A stretch of DNA of 64,000 nt from Iamia sp. SCSIO 61187 (GTDB lineage Bacteria > Actinomycetota > Acidimicrobiia > Acidimicrobiales > Iamiaceae). The translations under genes and the position numbers were made by a program. The DNA lies in contig NZ_CP050948.1 of NCBI RefSeq assembly GCF_019443745.1, positions 1,178,001 through 1,242,000 of the forward strand. The letters are read 5' to 3'. Within the stretch, counting starts at the first letter, position 1, and every line of letters begins with the position of its first letter. Under the pieces are notes generated by a model. That model was not told the origin of the DNA and made no database searches. It was given only the letters and a program-made list of their open reading frames with translations. Of the stretch, positions 42,162-50,737 are shown piece by piece.

Positions 42162-43369
42162 GCTCCCAGCTCGTCGGCCAGCTGGCCGAGGAACGGACCC
42201 ACGTCGGTGACGATGCCGTGGGCCTGGTGGGAGCCCCGGTCGCTGAGCTTGGTGACGACCGACGGGTTGATGTCGATGCAGTAGGTGGCCACCGACGCCG
42301 GGAGCACGTTGCCGGTGGCGATGGCGTGCAGCGTCGAGGCCAGCATCAGGGCCACCCCGACGCCGGCGACCTCGTCACGCATGCGGTCGGCCACCTCCAC
42401 CACGTCGGTCATGGTGTCGGGCAGGGGGCCGTCGTCGCGGACCGAGCCACCGAGGACGAAGGGGATGTCGTGGGTGACGCAGGCGTGCATCACCCCGGCG
42501 GGGACGTACCCGGCCTCGACGGCGGCGGCGATCGAGCCGTGGCGTCGCACCTCGTTGATCACCCGCAAGTGGTTGCTGTGGCCCCCCTCGGTCCCGGCCC
42601 CGGAGGCGACGTTGATGCCGAGCGAGGTCCCCATCACGGCCGACTCGATGTCGTGGGTGGCGAACCCGTTCCCGGCGAACAGCCGCTGGATCCAGCCCCC
42701 CTGGACCAGCCGGGCGACCGCCGGCCCGCCCCCGGTGTGGATGACGACCGGCCCGCAGACGGCGAGGACCTCGACGCCGTCGGCGCGGGCCTGGCGCAGG
42801 CGGTCGGCCAGGGCCCGGAGCTGGGTGGCCTTGGGCTTCTCGGTCGAGATGTCGGAGTCCATGAACTCGAACCCGTCCCGCCCCCGCCCCCGGTCGGGGG
42901 CGACGACCCGGACCCCGCTGCTCCCCACCACCACGGCGTCCCCCCGGCGCAGGCGGTGGAGGGGGGTGGTCACCACCCGGTCGTCCCGCACCACCAGGGT
43001 GCAGTCCATCTCGGCCCGGTCGGCGGTGATCCAGCGCCCGTCGATCCGGACCTCGGTCACCAGGTTGGTGGTGGCGGTGAAGTCGACCGGGGCGACGCCG
43101 TCGGCCGGGGCCGGCTCGGTCTCCGCCTGGCCGCTGTCGAGCGGGTTGGCCCCCTGGACCTGGAGCTGCTCGGCCAGGGTGGCGAGCACCTGGTCGTCGG
43201 GCGCCGTCACCTCGATCACGGCCCGGCTGGGATCGGTCGGGGTGCGGCCGATGGCCACGTCGAGGAGCCGGTAGTCGCTCCCCGACTCGAGGACCAGGTC
43301 GAGGACCTTGGGCAAGATGAGGGAGTCGACGATGTGGCCCTCGAGGGCGAAGGTCTCGGTGGCGGTCAT
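42158..43369 (-). CDS. LOR/SDH bifunctional-type protein, probable ornithine cyclodeaminase (TIGR00300)
   Basis: 403 aa. ETFALEGHIVDSLILPKVLDLVLESGSDYRLLDVAIGRTPTDPSRAVIEVTA is the LOR/SDH N-terminal domain. VLAVCGPVVIHTGGGPAVARLV, NGFATHDIESAVMGTSLGI and EGGHSNHLRVINEVRRHGSI form the NAD-dependent catalytic part. This family includes the archaeal ornithine cyclodeaminase (ornithine to proline plus NH3) and the C-terminal half of cyanobacterial ArgZ/AgrE. With the coupled dihydrolase gene it predicts arginine to proline conversion. An insertion-like acidic linker (QAETEPAPADG) lies near residue 95. Confidence 0.85.
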   Translation of the reverse strand: MTATETFALEGHIVDSLILPKVLDLVLESGSDYRLLDVAIGRTPTDPSRAVIEVTAPDDQVLATLAEQLQVQGANPLDSGQAETEPAPADGVAPVDFTATTNLVTEVRIDGRWITADRAEMDCTLVVRDDRVVTTPLHRLRRGDAVVVGSSGVRVVAPDRGRGRDGFEFMDSDISTEKPKATQLRALADRLRQARADGVEVLAVCGPVVIHTGGGPAVARLVQGGWIQRLFAGNGFATHDIESAVMGTSLGINVASGAGTEGGHSNHLRVINEVRRHGSIAAAVEAGYVPAGVMHACVTHDIPFVLGGSVRDDGPLPDTMTDVVEVADRMRDEVAGVGVALMLASTLHAIATGNVLPASVATYCIDINPSVVTKLSDRGSHQAHGIVTDVGPFLGQLADELGA

Positions 43370-43418
43370 CGGCGCGAGTCTGCCGCGCATCGCTTCGTGG
43401 CGCGGCCGGGCCTGGAAG

Positions 43419-43424
43419 TAGGTT
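43419..43424 (+). promoter_or_regulatory. Leaderless -10 of the Nfu-N-like gene
   Basis: TAGGTT, 8 nt before ATG 43433. Confidence 0.45.
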
Positions 43425-43432
43425 GCCGGGCC

Positions 43433-43894
43433 ATGGGTCAGCCGATCGTCGTCATCGAGAAGCCCTCGATCGCCAACCCCGGCATGGTGCGCTTCGAGAC
43501 CAACCGGGCCATCACCGGCATGGGCCACGAGGTGTACCCGGCCGGGGTCGAGGTGCGGGGCGACCGCCCGCCCGACGAGATCGCCCGGCGGCTGTACGCC
43601 CACGGCGGGATCGAGGGGATCCACATCAACGGCAGCGTCGTGACCGTGGACCTGGCCAAGGGGGCCCGGACCGACGGCATGCGCGAGATCATCGAGTCGC
43701 TGTTCATCTACTACCCGCCGACCGCCGAGGACCCGGAGCAGGCCGTGGCCGACGCCGACGCCCCCGAGTCGGCGGGCGAGGTCGAGGAGCAGAAGGCGGC
43801 GGCGCCGGCCGAGGCGGCCCCCGACCCGCAGCACACCGAGCCGGCCCCCGCCGACGAGGCGGCGGCCGCCGACGCCGAGCCGGGCGCGCCCTAG
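43433..43894 (+). CDS. Nfu/NifU N-terminal-like domain protein with acidic tail
   Basis: 153 aa. Residues 1-90 (VVIEKPSIANPGMVRFETNRAI, DEIARRLYAHGGIEGIHINGSVVTVDLAKG, MREIIESLFIYY) resemble the Nfu N-terminal fold. There is no CxxC domain, so it does not carry an Fe-S cluster by itself. Residues 91-153 are a disordered Glu/Ala/Pro-rich tail. The family role is unclear. It is divergent from the LOR/SDH gene and lies just upstream of imuA, separated by a LexA box. Confidence 0.75.
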   Translation: MGQPIVVIEKPSIANPGMVRFETNRAITGMGHEVYPAGVEVRGDRPPDEIARRLYAHGGIEGIHINGSVVTVDLAKGARTDGMREIIESLFIYYPPTAEDPEQAVADADAPESAGEVEEQKAAAPAEAAPDPQHTEPAPADEAAAADAEPGAP

Positions 43895-43918
43895 CCCCTT
43901 CGGGCGGGTTGCGCCCGG

Positions 43919-43932
43919 CGAACAGGTGTTCG
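43919..43932. promoter_or_regulatory. LexA (SOS) box upstream of imuA
   Basis: CGAAC-AGGT-GTTCG, a perfect CGAAC-N4-GTTCG actinobacterial SOS box, 12 nt before the imuA GTG. A GATGCT hexamer at 43932-43937 lies 6 nt before the start, so LexA binding would cover the promoter. Confidence 0.9.
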
Positions 43933-43943
43933 ATGCTGAGGGG

Positions 43944-44699
43944 GTGACACCTCTCGAGCTGCTGGGGGAGCGGGCCCGGCCGACGACCCTGGCCGCCGAG
44001 CGGGCCCTGCCCGTGCTGCCCGCCCTGGCCCCGCTGCTGCCCGGCGGGCAGCTGGCCCGGGGGTCGACGGTCGCGGTGGCCGGGGTGGGGGCCACCTCGC
44101 TGGCCCTGGGTCTGGTGGCGGCGGCCTCGGCCGCGGGGTCGTGGACCGTCGCCGTGGGCCTCGGCGACCTGGGGCTGGTGTCGGCGGCCGAGGCCGGGGT
44201 CGAGCTGGGCCGGCTGGTCCTCGTCGCCGCCCCGCCCCCGGACCGGTGGGGGACGGTCGTGGCCACCCTGGTGGAGACGGTCGAGCTGGTGCTGGTCCGC
44301 CCGGCCGGACGGGTCGCCGACCGTGACGCCCGCCGGCTGGCGACCCACCTGCGGGGCCGGGGCGGGGTCCTGGTCCGGCTGCCGGGGCCGGGGTCGTGGC
44401 CCGAGCCGCCCGACGTGACCCTGCGGGCCACCGCCGCCGACTGGCGGGGCGCGGTGCCGCCCACCCGGCTCGACGGGGCCGGCCGGCTCCGGGCCCGGCG
44501 GGTGGTGGTCGAGGCCACCGGCCGGCGCCGGGCCGCCCGCCCCCGCCGGGTCGAGCTCTGGCTCCCCGGTGCCACCGGGGCGCCCGCCTCCCTGGCCCCC
44601 CCGACGGCCGTCGACGCACCCGTCGGCGGGCGAATCGCCAGCGAATCGCCCTCCGACACCCGCCCCGCGACCACCCCGACCTGGGCCGATGCCGTCTGA
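43944..44699 (+). CDS. imuA: ImuA-like SOS mutagenesis protein (RecA-like fold)
   Basis: 251 aa: LAAERALPVLPALAPLLPGGQLARGSTVAVAGVGATSLALGLVAAASAAGSWTVAVGL is the RecA/SulA-like N-terminal part of ImuA', with the Walker-A-like stretch degenerate (GVGATS). LVLVRPAGRVADRDARRLATHLRGRGGVLV follows. ImuA' works with ImuB and DnaE2 in SOS-induced error-prone lesion bypass. A LexA box precedes it. Residues 227-238 (VGGRIASESPSD) derive from the dispersed palindromic repeat inserted near the C-terminus, and the stop lies 11 nt inside imuB. Confidence 0.85.
   Translation: MTPLELLGERARPTTLAAERALPVLPALAPLLPGGQLARGSTVAVAGVGATSLALGLVAAASAAGSWTVAVGLGDLGLVSAAEAGVELGRLVLVAAPPPDRWGTVVATLVETVELVLVRPAGRVADRDARRLATHLRGRGGVLVRLPGPGSWPEPPDVTLRATAADWRGAVPPTRLDGAGRLRARRVVVEATGRRRAARPRRVELWLPGATGAPASLAPPTAVDAPVGGRIASESPSDTRPATTPTWADAV
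44621..44658. repeat. Dispersed 38-bp palindromic repeat, copy B (in imuA)
   Basis: Shares a 27-bp identical core with copies A and C. It is read in a different frame from copy A, giving VGGRIASESPSD in the ImuA C-terminus. Confidence 0.85.
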
Positions 44700-46356
44700 G
44701 CGGGCCGAGCGGACGGTCGTGGCCCGCATCCCGGACTGGCCCGTCGTGGCCGCCGGCCACCGGGGCGACGAGCCGGTGCTGGTCCTCCACGCCAACCGGG
44801 TCGTGGCCGCCTCGGCCGCGGCCCGGGCCGTCGGCGTCACCGAGGGGCTCCGGCGCCGGGAGGCCCAGCGCCGGTGCCCCGACGCCGTGCTGGTGCCGGC
44901 CGACCCGGCCCGCGACGCCCGGGTGTTCGAGCCCCTCGTCGGGGCCCTCGAGGCGGTCACGCCGCGGGTCGAGGTCACCCAGCCCGGCACCGTCGCCTTC
45001 GGCACCCGGGGCCCGTCCCGCTTCCACGGCGGCGACGGGCCCCTCGGCGCCCGGGTCGTCGAGGTCCTGGCCGCCACCCTCCACCCGCCCGGCCCGGTGC
45101 GGGTGGGGATCGCCGACGGGGCCTTCGCCGCCGCCTGCGCCGCCCTGTCGACCACCGACCTCGCCGGCGCCGCCGGCGAGCGTGCGAGTGGCGTGACGGA
45201 GCGTGCGAGTGGCGTGACAGAGCGTGCGAGTGGCGTGGTGAGGACGGACGAGGTCACGGTCGTGCCCCCGGGCCGGGCGGCGGCCTTCCTCGCCCCCTGG
45301 CCGGTGGCCGTCGCCGCCGACCACCTGGGCATCCCCGAGGCCGAGGTGGCGGCCGACGTCCTGCGCCGGCTCGGGCTCGGCACCCTCGGCGCCGTGGCCA
45401 CCCTCGACCCGGCCGACGTCCTCGGCCGCTTCGGTGACCCCGGCACCCTGCTCCACCGGCTGGCCCGGGGCCTCGACCCCCGCCCGCTGGCCACCCGCCG
45501 CCCCGCCCCCGAGCTGGCGGTGGCCGGCGAGGTCGACCCGCCCGTCGAGCGGGTCGACCACCTGGCGTTCCGGGCCGTGGCCCTGGCCGACGGGCTCCAC
45601 GCCCGCCTGGCCCGCGACGGGCTGGCCTGCCTGCGGCTGGGCATCGAGGTCGAGACCGAGCACGGCGAGGTCCGGCGCCGGTCCTGGCGCCACGAGGGCG
45701 GCCTCACCGCGGCGGCGGTGGCCGAGCGGGCCCGCTGGCAGCTCGACGGCTGGCTGACCGGCCCGGTCGCCGACCGGCCCAGCGCCGGCATCACCCGCAT
45801 CCTCCTCGACCCCGAGGAGGTCGTCCCGGCCCGGGGCCGCCAGCTGGGCTTCTGGGGCGGCGAGACCCGCCTCGACGAGGGGGCGGCGCGGGCCCTGGCC
45901 CGGGTGGCCGCCCTCCTCGGCACCGACGCCGTGACCGTCCCCGAGCTGGTCGGGGGGCGGGGCCCGGGCGACCGGGTGGCGACCCTGCCGGCGGCGTCGG
46001 TCGACCTGGGGGGTGAGCGCACGGTCGTCCGCCCCGACACCACCGGGCCCTGGCCCGGCCGCCTCCCGGCGCCGTCGCCCGCCCTCGTGTTCGCCGACCC
46101 CGAGCCGGTCGACCTGCTCGACGCCGCCGACCGCCCCGTGCGGGTCGACGGCCGGGGCCTCATCAGCGCCGCCCCGGCCCGCCTCGGCCGCCACCCGGTG
46201 GTGGGCTGGGCCGGGCCGTGGCCCCTCGTCGAGCAGTGGTGGGACCCCGACCGGTCCCGCCGCCGGGCCCGGGTCCAGGTCGTCCTGGGCGACGGCACCG
46301 CCCACCTCCTCACCCTCGAGGGCGGCACCTGGCACCTCGAGGCCACCTACGACTGA
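44689..46356 (+). CDS. imuB: ImuB-like Y-family DNA polymerase homologue
   Basis: 555 aa. The palm begins TVVARIPDWPVVAAGH, where active Y-family polymerases have metal-binding acidic residues, so it is catalytically dead like other ImuB proteins. GVTEGLRRREAQRRCPDAVLV and GAVATLDPADVLGRFGDPG (helix-hairpin-helix region) follow, and the C-terminal half carries the adaptor regions that bind the beta clamp and DnaE2. ATG 44689 overlaps imuA by 11 nt. Residues 164-184 are three ERASGVT repeats, an insertion in a loop ahead of VVPPGRAAAFLAPWPV. Confidence 0.88.
   Translation: MPSERAERTVVARIPDWPVVAAGHRGDEPVLVLHANRVVAASAAARAVGVTEGLRRREAQRRCPDAVLVPADPARDARVFEPLVGALEAVTPRVEVTQPGTVAFGTRGPSRFHGGDGPLGARVVEVLAATLHPPGPVRVGIADGAFAAACAALSTTDLAGAAGERASGVTERASGVTERASGVVRTDEVTVVPPGRAAAFLAPWPVAVAADHLGIPEAEVAADVLRRLGLGTLGAVATLDPADVLGRFGDPGTLLHRLARGLDPRPLATRRPAPELAVAGEVDPPVERVDHLAFRAVALADGLHARLARDGLACLRLGIEVETEHGEVRRRSWRHEGGLTAAAVAERARWQLDGWLTGPVADRPSAGITRILLDPEEVVPARGRQLGFWGGETRLDEGAARALARVAALLGTDAVTVPELVGGRGPGDRVATLPAASVDLGGERTVVRPDTTGPWPGRLPAPSPALVFADPEPVDLLDAADRPVRVDGRGLISAAPARLGRHPVVGWAGPWPLVEQWWDPDRSRRRARVQVVLGDGTAHLLTLEGGTWHLEATYD
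45178..45240 (+). repeat. Triplicated 21-bp repeat in imuB
   Basis: Three copies of a 21-bp unit starting GAGCGTGCGAGTGGCGTG, with only terminal differences, encode ERASGVT three times. The 12-bp core GTGCGAGTGGCG also occurs inverted at 53568-53579, next to palindrome copy C. Confidence 0.9.
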
Positions 46357-46361
46357 GGGAC

Positions 46362-46386
46362 GCGGATGGGGCCGGGCCCCATCCGC
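46362..46386. terminator. Bidirectional terminator after imuB
   Basis: GCGGATGGGGCC and GGCCCCATCCGC form a perfect 12-bp stem around a single G, 5 nt after the imuB stop and 16 nt before the stop of the convergent peptidase gene. Confidence 0.7.
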
Positions 46387-46402
46387 GCTGCGCTCGGCGG
46401 CG

Positions 46403-48763
46403 CTACGCGGGGGTGTTCTCGAAGCCCTCGTAGGGGCGGCAGGCCTGGCCCCGGACGCTTGGGCAGGGCACGTCGCCGGGCTCGACCGCGACCCCGTCGA
46501 CCAGCGCCAGCACGACCGACGAGGCGTGCTCGCCGCCGCGGCCGACGGTGACCTCGTCCCCGTCGGCGCCGATGGTGTCGAACTGCCACGTCCCCCGGTC
46601 GCGCCCGGGCGAGGCGATGACGACCCGCAGCCGCGACCCGGCCCGGAAGGCCTGGGCGAACGACGGGATGGCGATCTGAGCCCGGGTCCACTCGCCCGGC
46701 TCGAGCGGCTCGCGGTGCGCGGCGTCGAAGGGGTGCTCGACCTCGAGGTCGTCGCCGACCTCGTCCTCGACCGCCCGGTGCGACAGCCGCAGCTGGCCGG
46801 ACTGGACGAGAAGCTCGGTGCCGTCCTCCTGGACCACCGACACGGTGACCTGGACGTCGGCGTCCTCGGCGGTGGACTGGACCCACAGGTCGGCGTAGCC
46901 CGCCCCGGCCACGACGGTGTCCTCGGCGAGCGGCTCGGTGAGGTAGCTCAGGCCGGCGCCGTCGGCCGGCTGCTGCCAGTCGAACTCCCAGGTCGGGTCG
47001 AGCAGCGGGTACTCGCCGCTGTCGTCGGCGAAGAAGGTGTCCCCACCGGCCGCCACGTCGACGGTGAACACGTCGGCCTCGTCGCCGGTGGGGGCCTCCT
47101 CGACCAGGCGGCCGTCGGCGCCCAGGTACCAGGTGGCGGGGGTGGCCTCCGGCGGGGGCCACTCGTCGAAGGTGGCCTCGAACCGGGCGACGGGCGAGCC
47201 CGGGTTGGCCGAGTCGCCCGCCCCGTTCTCGAACAGGACCCGGACCTTGGGCTCGGCCTCGTAGGCGGCGAGGACCCCGGCCAGGTCGTCGTCGGCGAAG
47301 TCGGCGAAGCGGTCGGGCTCGAACCCCAGGCCGGGGGAGCCGAAGAAGTCCTCCATGAACGCCGGCGCCGCGGCCCGGATGCCGTCGGGGATGCGCGGCA
47401 CCTCCTCGGCGACGTAGAGCTCCAGGAACTCGAACCACCGGGTGAGCACGAGCGGCGTGTACCCGTCGGGGTGGCGGCCGTTGAACAAGGTGAACCGCTC
47501 CTGCTCCGTGCCGGTGAAGCTGTCGAGCATGACCCCGAAGCGGGGACCGGTCTGCTCGTCCTGCCAGGCACCGGTCAGGAACACCGGCACCTCGATGTCG
47601 GCGACGAGCGTCTCCAGGTCCCGGCTGTCGGCGTCGACGGGCCGGTCCTCCAGGGAGCGGGTGAACTCCCCGAAGTCGGGGTTCTGGCTGCGGATGCGGA
47701 GGTTCTCCGCGCAGGTCTCGTCGCCCTCCTCGACCCGGGCGCTCACCCAGTCCGCCCCGCCGCCCTCGGACTGGCGGTTCCGCTCGGCCAGCCACTGCTC
47801 GGTGAAGCCGGAGTTGTAGATGCCGCCGGGCCACGCCATCTGCCACGAGTCGCCGATGACCGACAGGGGGGTGATGGCGGCCAGGCTCGGGGGTCGGGTG
47901 GCGGCCACGTAGAGCTGGGTGATGCCCGAGTACGAGAGGCCGACCATGCCGACGTGACCGCCCTTGACCCACGGCTGGGCGGCGATGGCCTCGACCACGT
48001 CGTAGCCGTCGGCCTGCTGGGCCGGGTTGAACACGTCGAAGACGCCGCCGGAGCACCCCGTGCCCCGCATGTTGACGCCCACCGTGGCGTACCCGCCGAC
48101 CAGCTGGGCGATCATCGACCCCGGCTCGTCGGACGCCGGGTTGGACGGGCCGTAGCCGGAGTACTCGATGACGGTCGGGTAGGGGCCGTCCTCGACGGGG
48201 CCGGGGAGCGTGACGTTGACGCTCAGCTCGACGCCGTCGCGCATGGTGACGTAGCCGAAGCCGTCGCCGATCTCCTGCTCGTCGTAGAACGATGCGTCGG
48301 GGACGTCGTCGCGGGCGAGAACCTCGAACGGCTCGCTCACGGCGACGGGGTCGGCGCTCTCGTCGCGCACCGTGTAGGTGCCGGGGGCCAGCTGCCGGCC
48401 GGCGGCGGTCGGCAGGGTGCCGCCCTCGCCGGTCTCGTAGGTGAGGAACTCGTCGGGCACGTAGGCGAAGTGGGCCTGGCCCTCGTCGTCGGTCACCAGG
48501 CCGAGGAGCTTCTCGCCGTCGGCGTTCACGAGCGTGAGCTCGTGGCCGGGCTCGGCGCCGGTGACGGTGGCGACCTCCACGCCGGGGGCGACGGCGAACC
48601 CGGCGGCGACGGTCTCCTCGGCGTCGTCGACGACGGGTCGCTCGGCGGGCGCCTCGTCGGGCGCGGCGTCGGGGCTGTCCCCGTCGCCGGTGCAGCCGAC
48701 GGCGACGAGCAGGAGGGCCGCCACGGCGCAGGCGGCGCGGCGGGCGCGGGTGGGCGGTGTCAT
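46403..48763 (-). CDS. Secreted lipoprotein CocE/NonD or X-Pro dipeptidyl-peptidase family hydrolase
   Basis: 786 aa. The signal peptide RAACAVAALLLVAVGC has a lipobox. A ~130-residue N-terminal beta domain precedes the alpha/beta hydrolase: DGVELSVNVTLPG, YPTVIEYSGYGPSNP, VNMRGTGCSGG, nucleophile elbow GMVGLSYSGI, then FLTGAWQDEQTGPR and NGRHPDGYTP for the acid and His regions. A C-terminal jelly-roll ends near RVVIASPGRDRG. It cleaves peptides or esters at the cell surface. I chose ATG 48763 (MTPPTRARR), preceded by an AGGGGG motif, over an ATG 12 codons earlier. Second such protein in the window. Confidence 0.88.
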   Translation of the reverse strand: MTPPTRARRAACAVAALLLVAVGCTGDGDSPDAAPDEAPAERPVVDDAEETVAAGFAVAPGVEVATVTGAEPGHELTLVNADGEKLLGLVTDDEGQAHFAYVPDEFLTYETGEGGTLPTAAGRQLAPGTYTVRDESADPVAVSEPFEVLARDDVPDASFYDEQEIGDGFGYVTMRDGVELSVNVTLPGPVEDGPYPTVIEYSGYGPSNPASDEPGSMIAQLVGGYATVGVNMRGTGCSGGVFDVFNPAQQADGYDVVEAIAAQPWVKGGHVGMVGLSYSGITQLYVAATRPPSLAAITPLSVIGDSWQMAWPGGIYNSGFTEQWLAERNRQSEGGGADWVSARVEEGDETCAENLRIRSQNPDFGEFTRSLEDRPVDADSRDLETLVADIEVPVFLTGAWQDEQTGPRFGVMLDSFTGTEQERFTLFNGRHPDGYTPLVLTRWFEFLELYVAEEVPRIPDGIRAAAPAFMEDFFGSPGLGFEPDRFADFADDDLAGVLAAYEAEPKVRVLFENGAGDSANPGSPVARFEATFDEWPPPEATPATWYLGADGRLVEEAPTGDEADVFTVDVAAGGDTFFADDSGEYPLLDPTWEFDWQQPADGAGLSYLTEPLAEDTVVAGAGYADLWVQSTAEDADVQVTVSVVQEDGTELLVQSGQLRLSHRAVEDEVGDDLEVEHPFDAAHREPLEPGEWTRAQIAIPSFAQAFRAGSRLRVVIASPGRDRGTWQFDTIGADGDEVTVGRGGEHASSVVLALVDGVAVEPGDVPCPSVRGQACRPYEGFENTPA

Positions 48764-48858
48764 CGTCGTGTCCCCCTGGACGTGGTGGGTCGGCCCCACC
48801 GCGGGCGACGGTAGCGGAGGGCCGCGAGCGGGGCCCGGATCTGGGACAGACTGCGCCG

Positions 48859-50055
48859 GTGGGCGACGCCGGCACCGACGAGGAGGTGCTGGGCGCGACC
48901 GAGCGCTGGTTCCTCCGGCGCGGGCTGCCCCACCTGATCGAGGGCTACCGCGCCTCGGAGGACGTGTTCACCCGCAGCGTCGGCGTGCTCTTCCTCGTGG
49001 CCCTGGTGGAGACGACCGACGCCGTCGAGCGGGAGTGGCGGTGGTGGCAGAACACCCTGGCCCTGCTGGCCGGCGTCGCCCTGCTCGTCGGGGCCTACGC
49101 CCTGGTGAACGTCCTCCGGGGCCGGTCCCCCCTCCGCCGGCCCGACTCCGTGGGCCCGGTCGAGCTGGGTCTGTTCGTCGTGCTGCCCGCCCTCGTCCCC
49201 CTGGTGTTCGGCGACGTGGACGGGGCTGCCGTCACCGCCGGGCTGAACCTGGTGCTGCTCCTGCTCGTGTACGTCGTGACCAGCTACGGCCTGGTCCCCA
49301 TGACCCGCTGGGCCCTGACCCGGACGGTGGCCGCCCTCGGCGCCATCGCCGACCTCGTGGGTCGGGCCCTGCCGTTGCTGTTCGCCCTGACGATCCTCGT
49401 GTTCGTCAACACCGAGGCCTGGCAGGTGGCGGCGGCCCTGCCGGGCCCCCTGTTCGCCCTGACCGGTGCCATGTTCGTCGTGGTCGGGCTGTTCTTCCTG
49501 CTCACCCGGCTGCCGCGCGAGGTGCGCCGGGTCGACGACGAGCTGGGCGACGGAGGCCTGGTCGCGGCCTGCGCCGGGACGCCGGTCGAGGGGATCGCCG
49601 GGTCGGTCGACGGGACCGCCCCCGTCGACCTCGACCGGCGCCAGCGGCTCAACGTCTACATGGTCTTCCTGTTCGCCCAGGCCGTGCAGGCGGCGCTGGT
49701 GACGGCGGCCGTGTTCGCCTTCTTCACCCTGTTCGGGCTGGTGGCCATCCGGCCGGTGGTCGTCGAGGGCTGGCTGGGGGCCGACATCCCCAAGGACGTC
49801 GTCGTCGCCTTCGACCTCGTCGGTCACCGCATGGAGCTGACCACCGCCCTGTTGCACGTGTCGGGCTTCGTGTCGTTCGTCGCCGGGTTCTCCTTCACCG
49901 TGTCGCTGGTGACGGACTCCAGCTACCGCGAGGAGTTCTTCGACGACGTGGTCGGCCAGGTCCGCCAGGCCCTGGCCGTGCGCACCGTGTACCTCGCCGT
50001 GCGCCGAAGGGGAGGGGCGACGCCGGCCGAGGGGGTACCGGCGGTCGGTCCCTAG
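48859..50055 (+). CDS. Multi-pass membrane protein of unknown function
   Basis: 398 aa with about eight hydrophobic helices. The N-terminus LGATERWFLRRGLPHLIEGYRASEDVFTRSVGVLFLVALVE is distinctive. A ~70-residue charged cytoplasmic segment (RLPREVRRVDDELGDGG onward) interrupts the helices and is followed by RRQRLNVYMVFLFAQAVQAALVTAAVFAFFTLFG. No transport motif was recognised. CAGACT lies 6 nt before GTG 48859. Stops overlap with the convergent kinase gene. Confidence 0.7.
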   Translation: MGDAGTDEEVLGATERWFLRRGLPHLIEGYRASEDVFTRSVGVLFLVALVETTDAVEREWRWWQNTLALLAGVALLVGAYALVNVLRGRSPLRRPDSVGPVELGLFVVLPALVPLVFGDVDGAAVTAGLNLVLLLLVYVVTSYGLVPMTRWALTRTVAALGAIADLVGRALPLLFALTILVFVNTEAWQVAAALPGPLFALTGAMFVVVGLFFLLTRLPREVRRVDDELGDGGLVAACAGTPVEGIAGSVDGTAPVDLDRRQRLNVYMVFLFAQAVQAALVTAAVFAFFTLFGLVAIRPVVVEGWLGADIPKDVVVAFDLVGHRMELTTALLHVSGFVSFVAGFSFTVSLVTDSSYREEFFDDVVGQVRQALAVRTVYLAVRRRGGATPAEGVPAVGP

Positions 50056-50705
50056 GCGGCGGCCGAGCCGGTGGCCGCCGAGCCGGTGGCGGGGGCGGCG
50101 GCGGCCAGGTCGGTGAGGACGGCGGCGGCGGCCGGCTTGCCGATGCGGCGACAGCCGAGGAGCGCCTGGCGGGCGATCACGCGCCGCTCGTCGCGCAGCT
50201 TGGCCAGGCCCTGGCGGACCAGGACCAGCGGCGGCTTGCGGCCCTCGCGGTGGTCGCGCACGAGGCGCCGCCAGAACGTGACCAGCGCCGGGCTCCTCAG
50301 CAGGAGGGCGTCGGCGAGGAGGTCCTCGGCGATCAGGCGGCTGACGACCTCGGCGGCGAAGATGCCCTCGGCCACCACGACCGGCGATCCGCCCAGCTCG
50401 ATGGGTCGGGACCCGACCCGGGCGTCGTCGGCGATGCTGTAGATCGGGACCTCGGCCCGGCCGGTGCGGCACAGCTCGGCCAGGGCGGCGACGGCGGCGT
50501 CGGCGTCCCACGACGCCGGGTCCTCCCAGTCGATGTGGCCGCCGACGACGGGCATGGCCGGGTCGGTGCCGTCGCGGTAGAAGTCGTCGAGGGCGACGAT
50601 CGGCACGCCCGCCCGCTCGGCCAGCCGGGTCTTGCCGCACCCGGACGGTCCGGCGAGGACGACGACCCGTGCCCTCGGGGTCTCGTCGTCCGCGCCACCT
50701 GCCAC
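50052..50705 (-). CDS. Uridine kinase-like P-loop NTPase
   Basis: 217 aa: Walker A LAGPSGCGKTRLAE at residues 17-30, VALDDFYRDGTDPAMP with the family Asp, HIDWEDPASWDADAAVAAL, IYSIADDARVG, VVVAEGIFAAEVV (Walker B-like) and RRLVRDHREGRKPP. This matches uridine kinase/phosphoribulokinase-like proteins of actinobacteria. It probably phosphorylates a nucleoside or sugar. The C-terminus ends in an ATGSA repeat. Divergent from a Gfo/Idh gene 32 nt away. Confidence 0.85.
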   Translation of the reverse strand: MAGGADDETPRARVVVLAGPSGCGKTRLAERAGVPIVALDDFYRDGTDPAMPVVGGHIDWEDPASWDADAAVAALAELCRTGRAEVPIYSIADDARVGSRPIELGGSPVVVAEGIFAAEVVSRLIAEDLLADALLLRSPALVTFWRRLVRDHREGRKPPLVLVRQGLAKLRDERRVIARQALLGCRRIGKPAAAAVLTDLAAAAPATGSAATGSAAA

Positions 50706-50737
50706 GGGCGACCATCCTCGCGCGCCAGACTCCGGAT

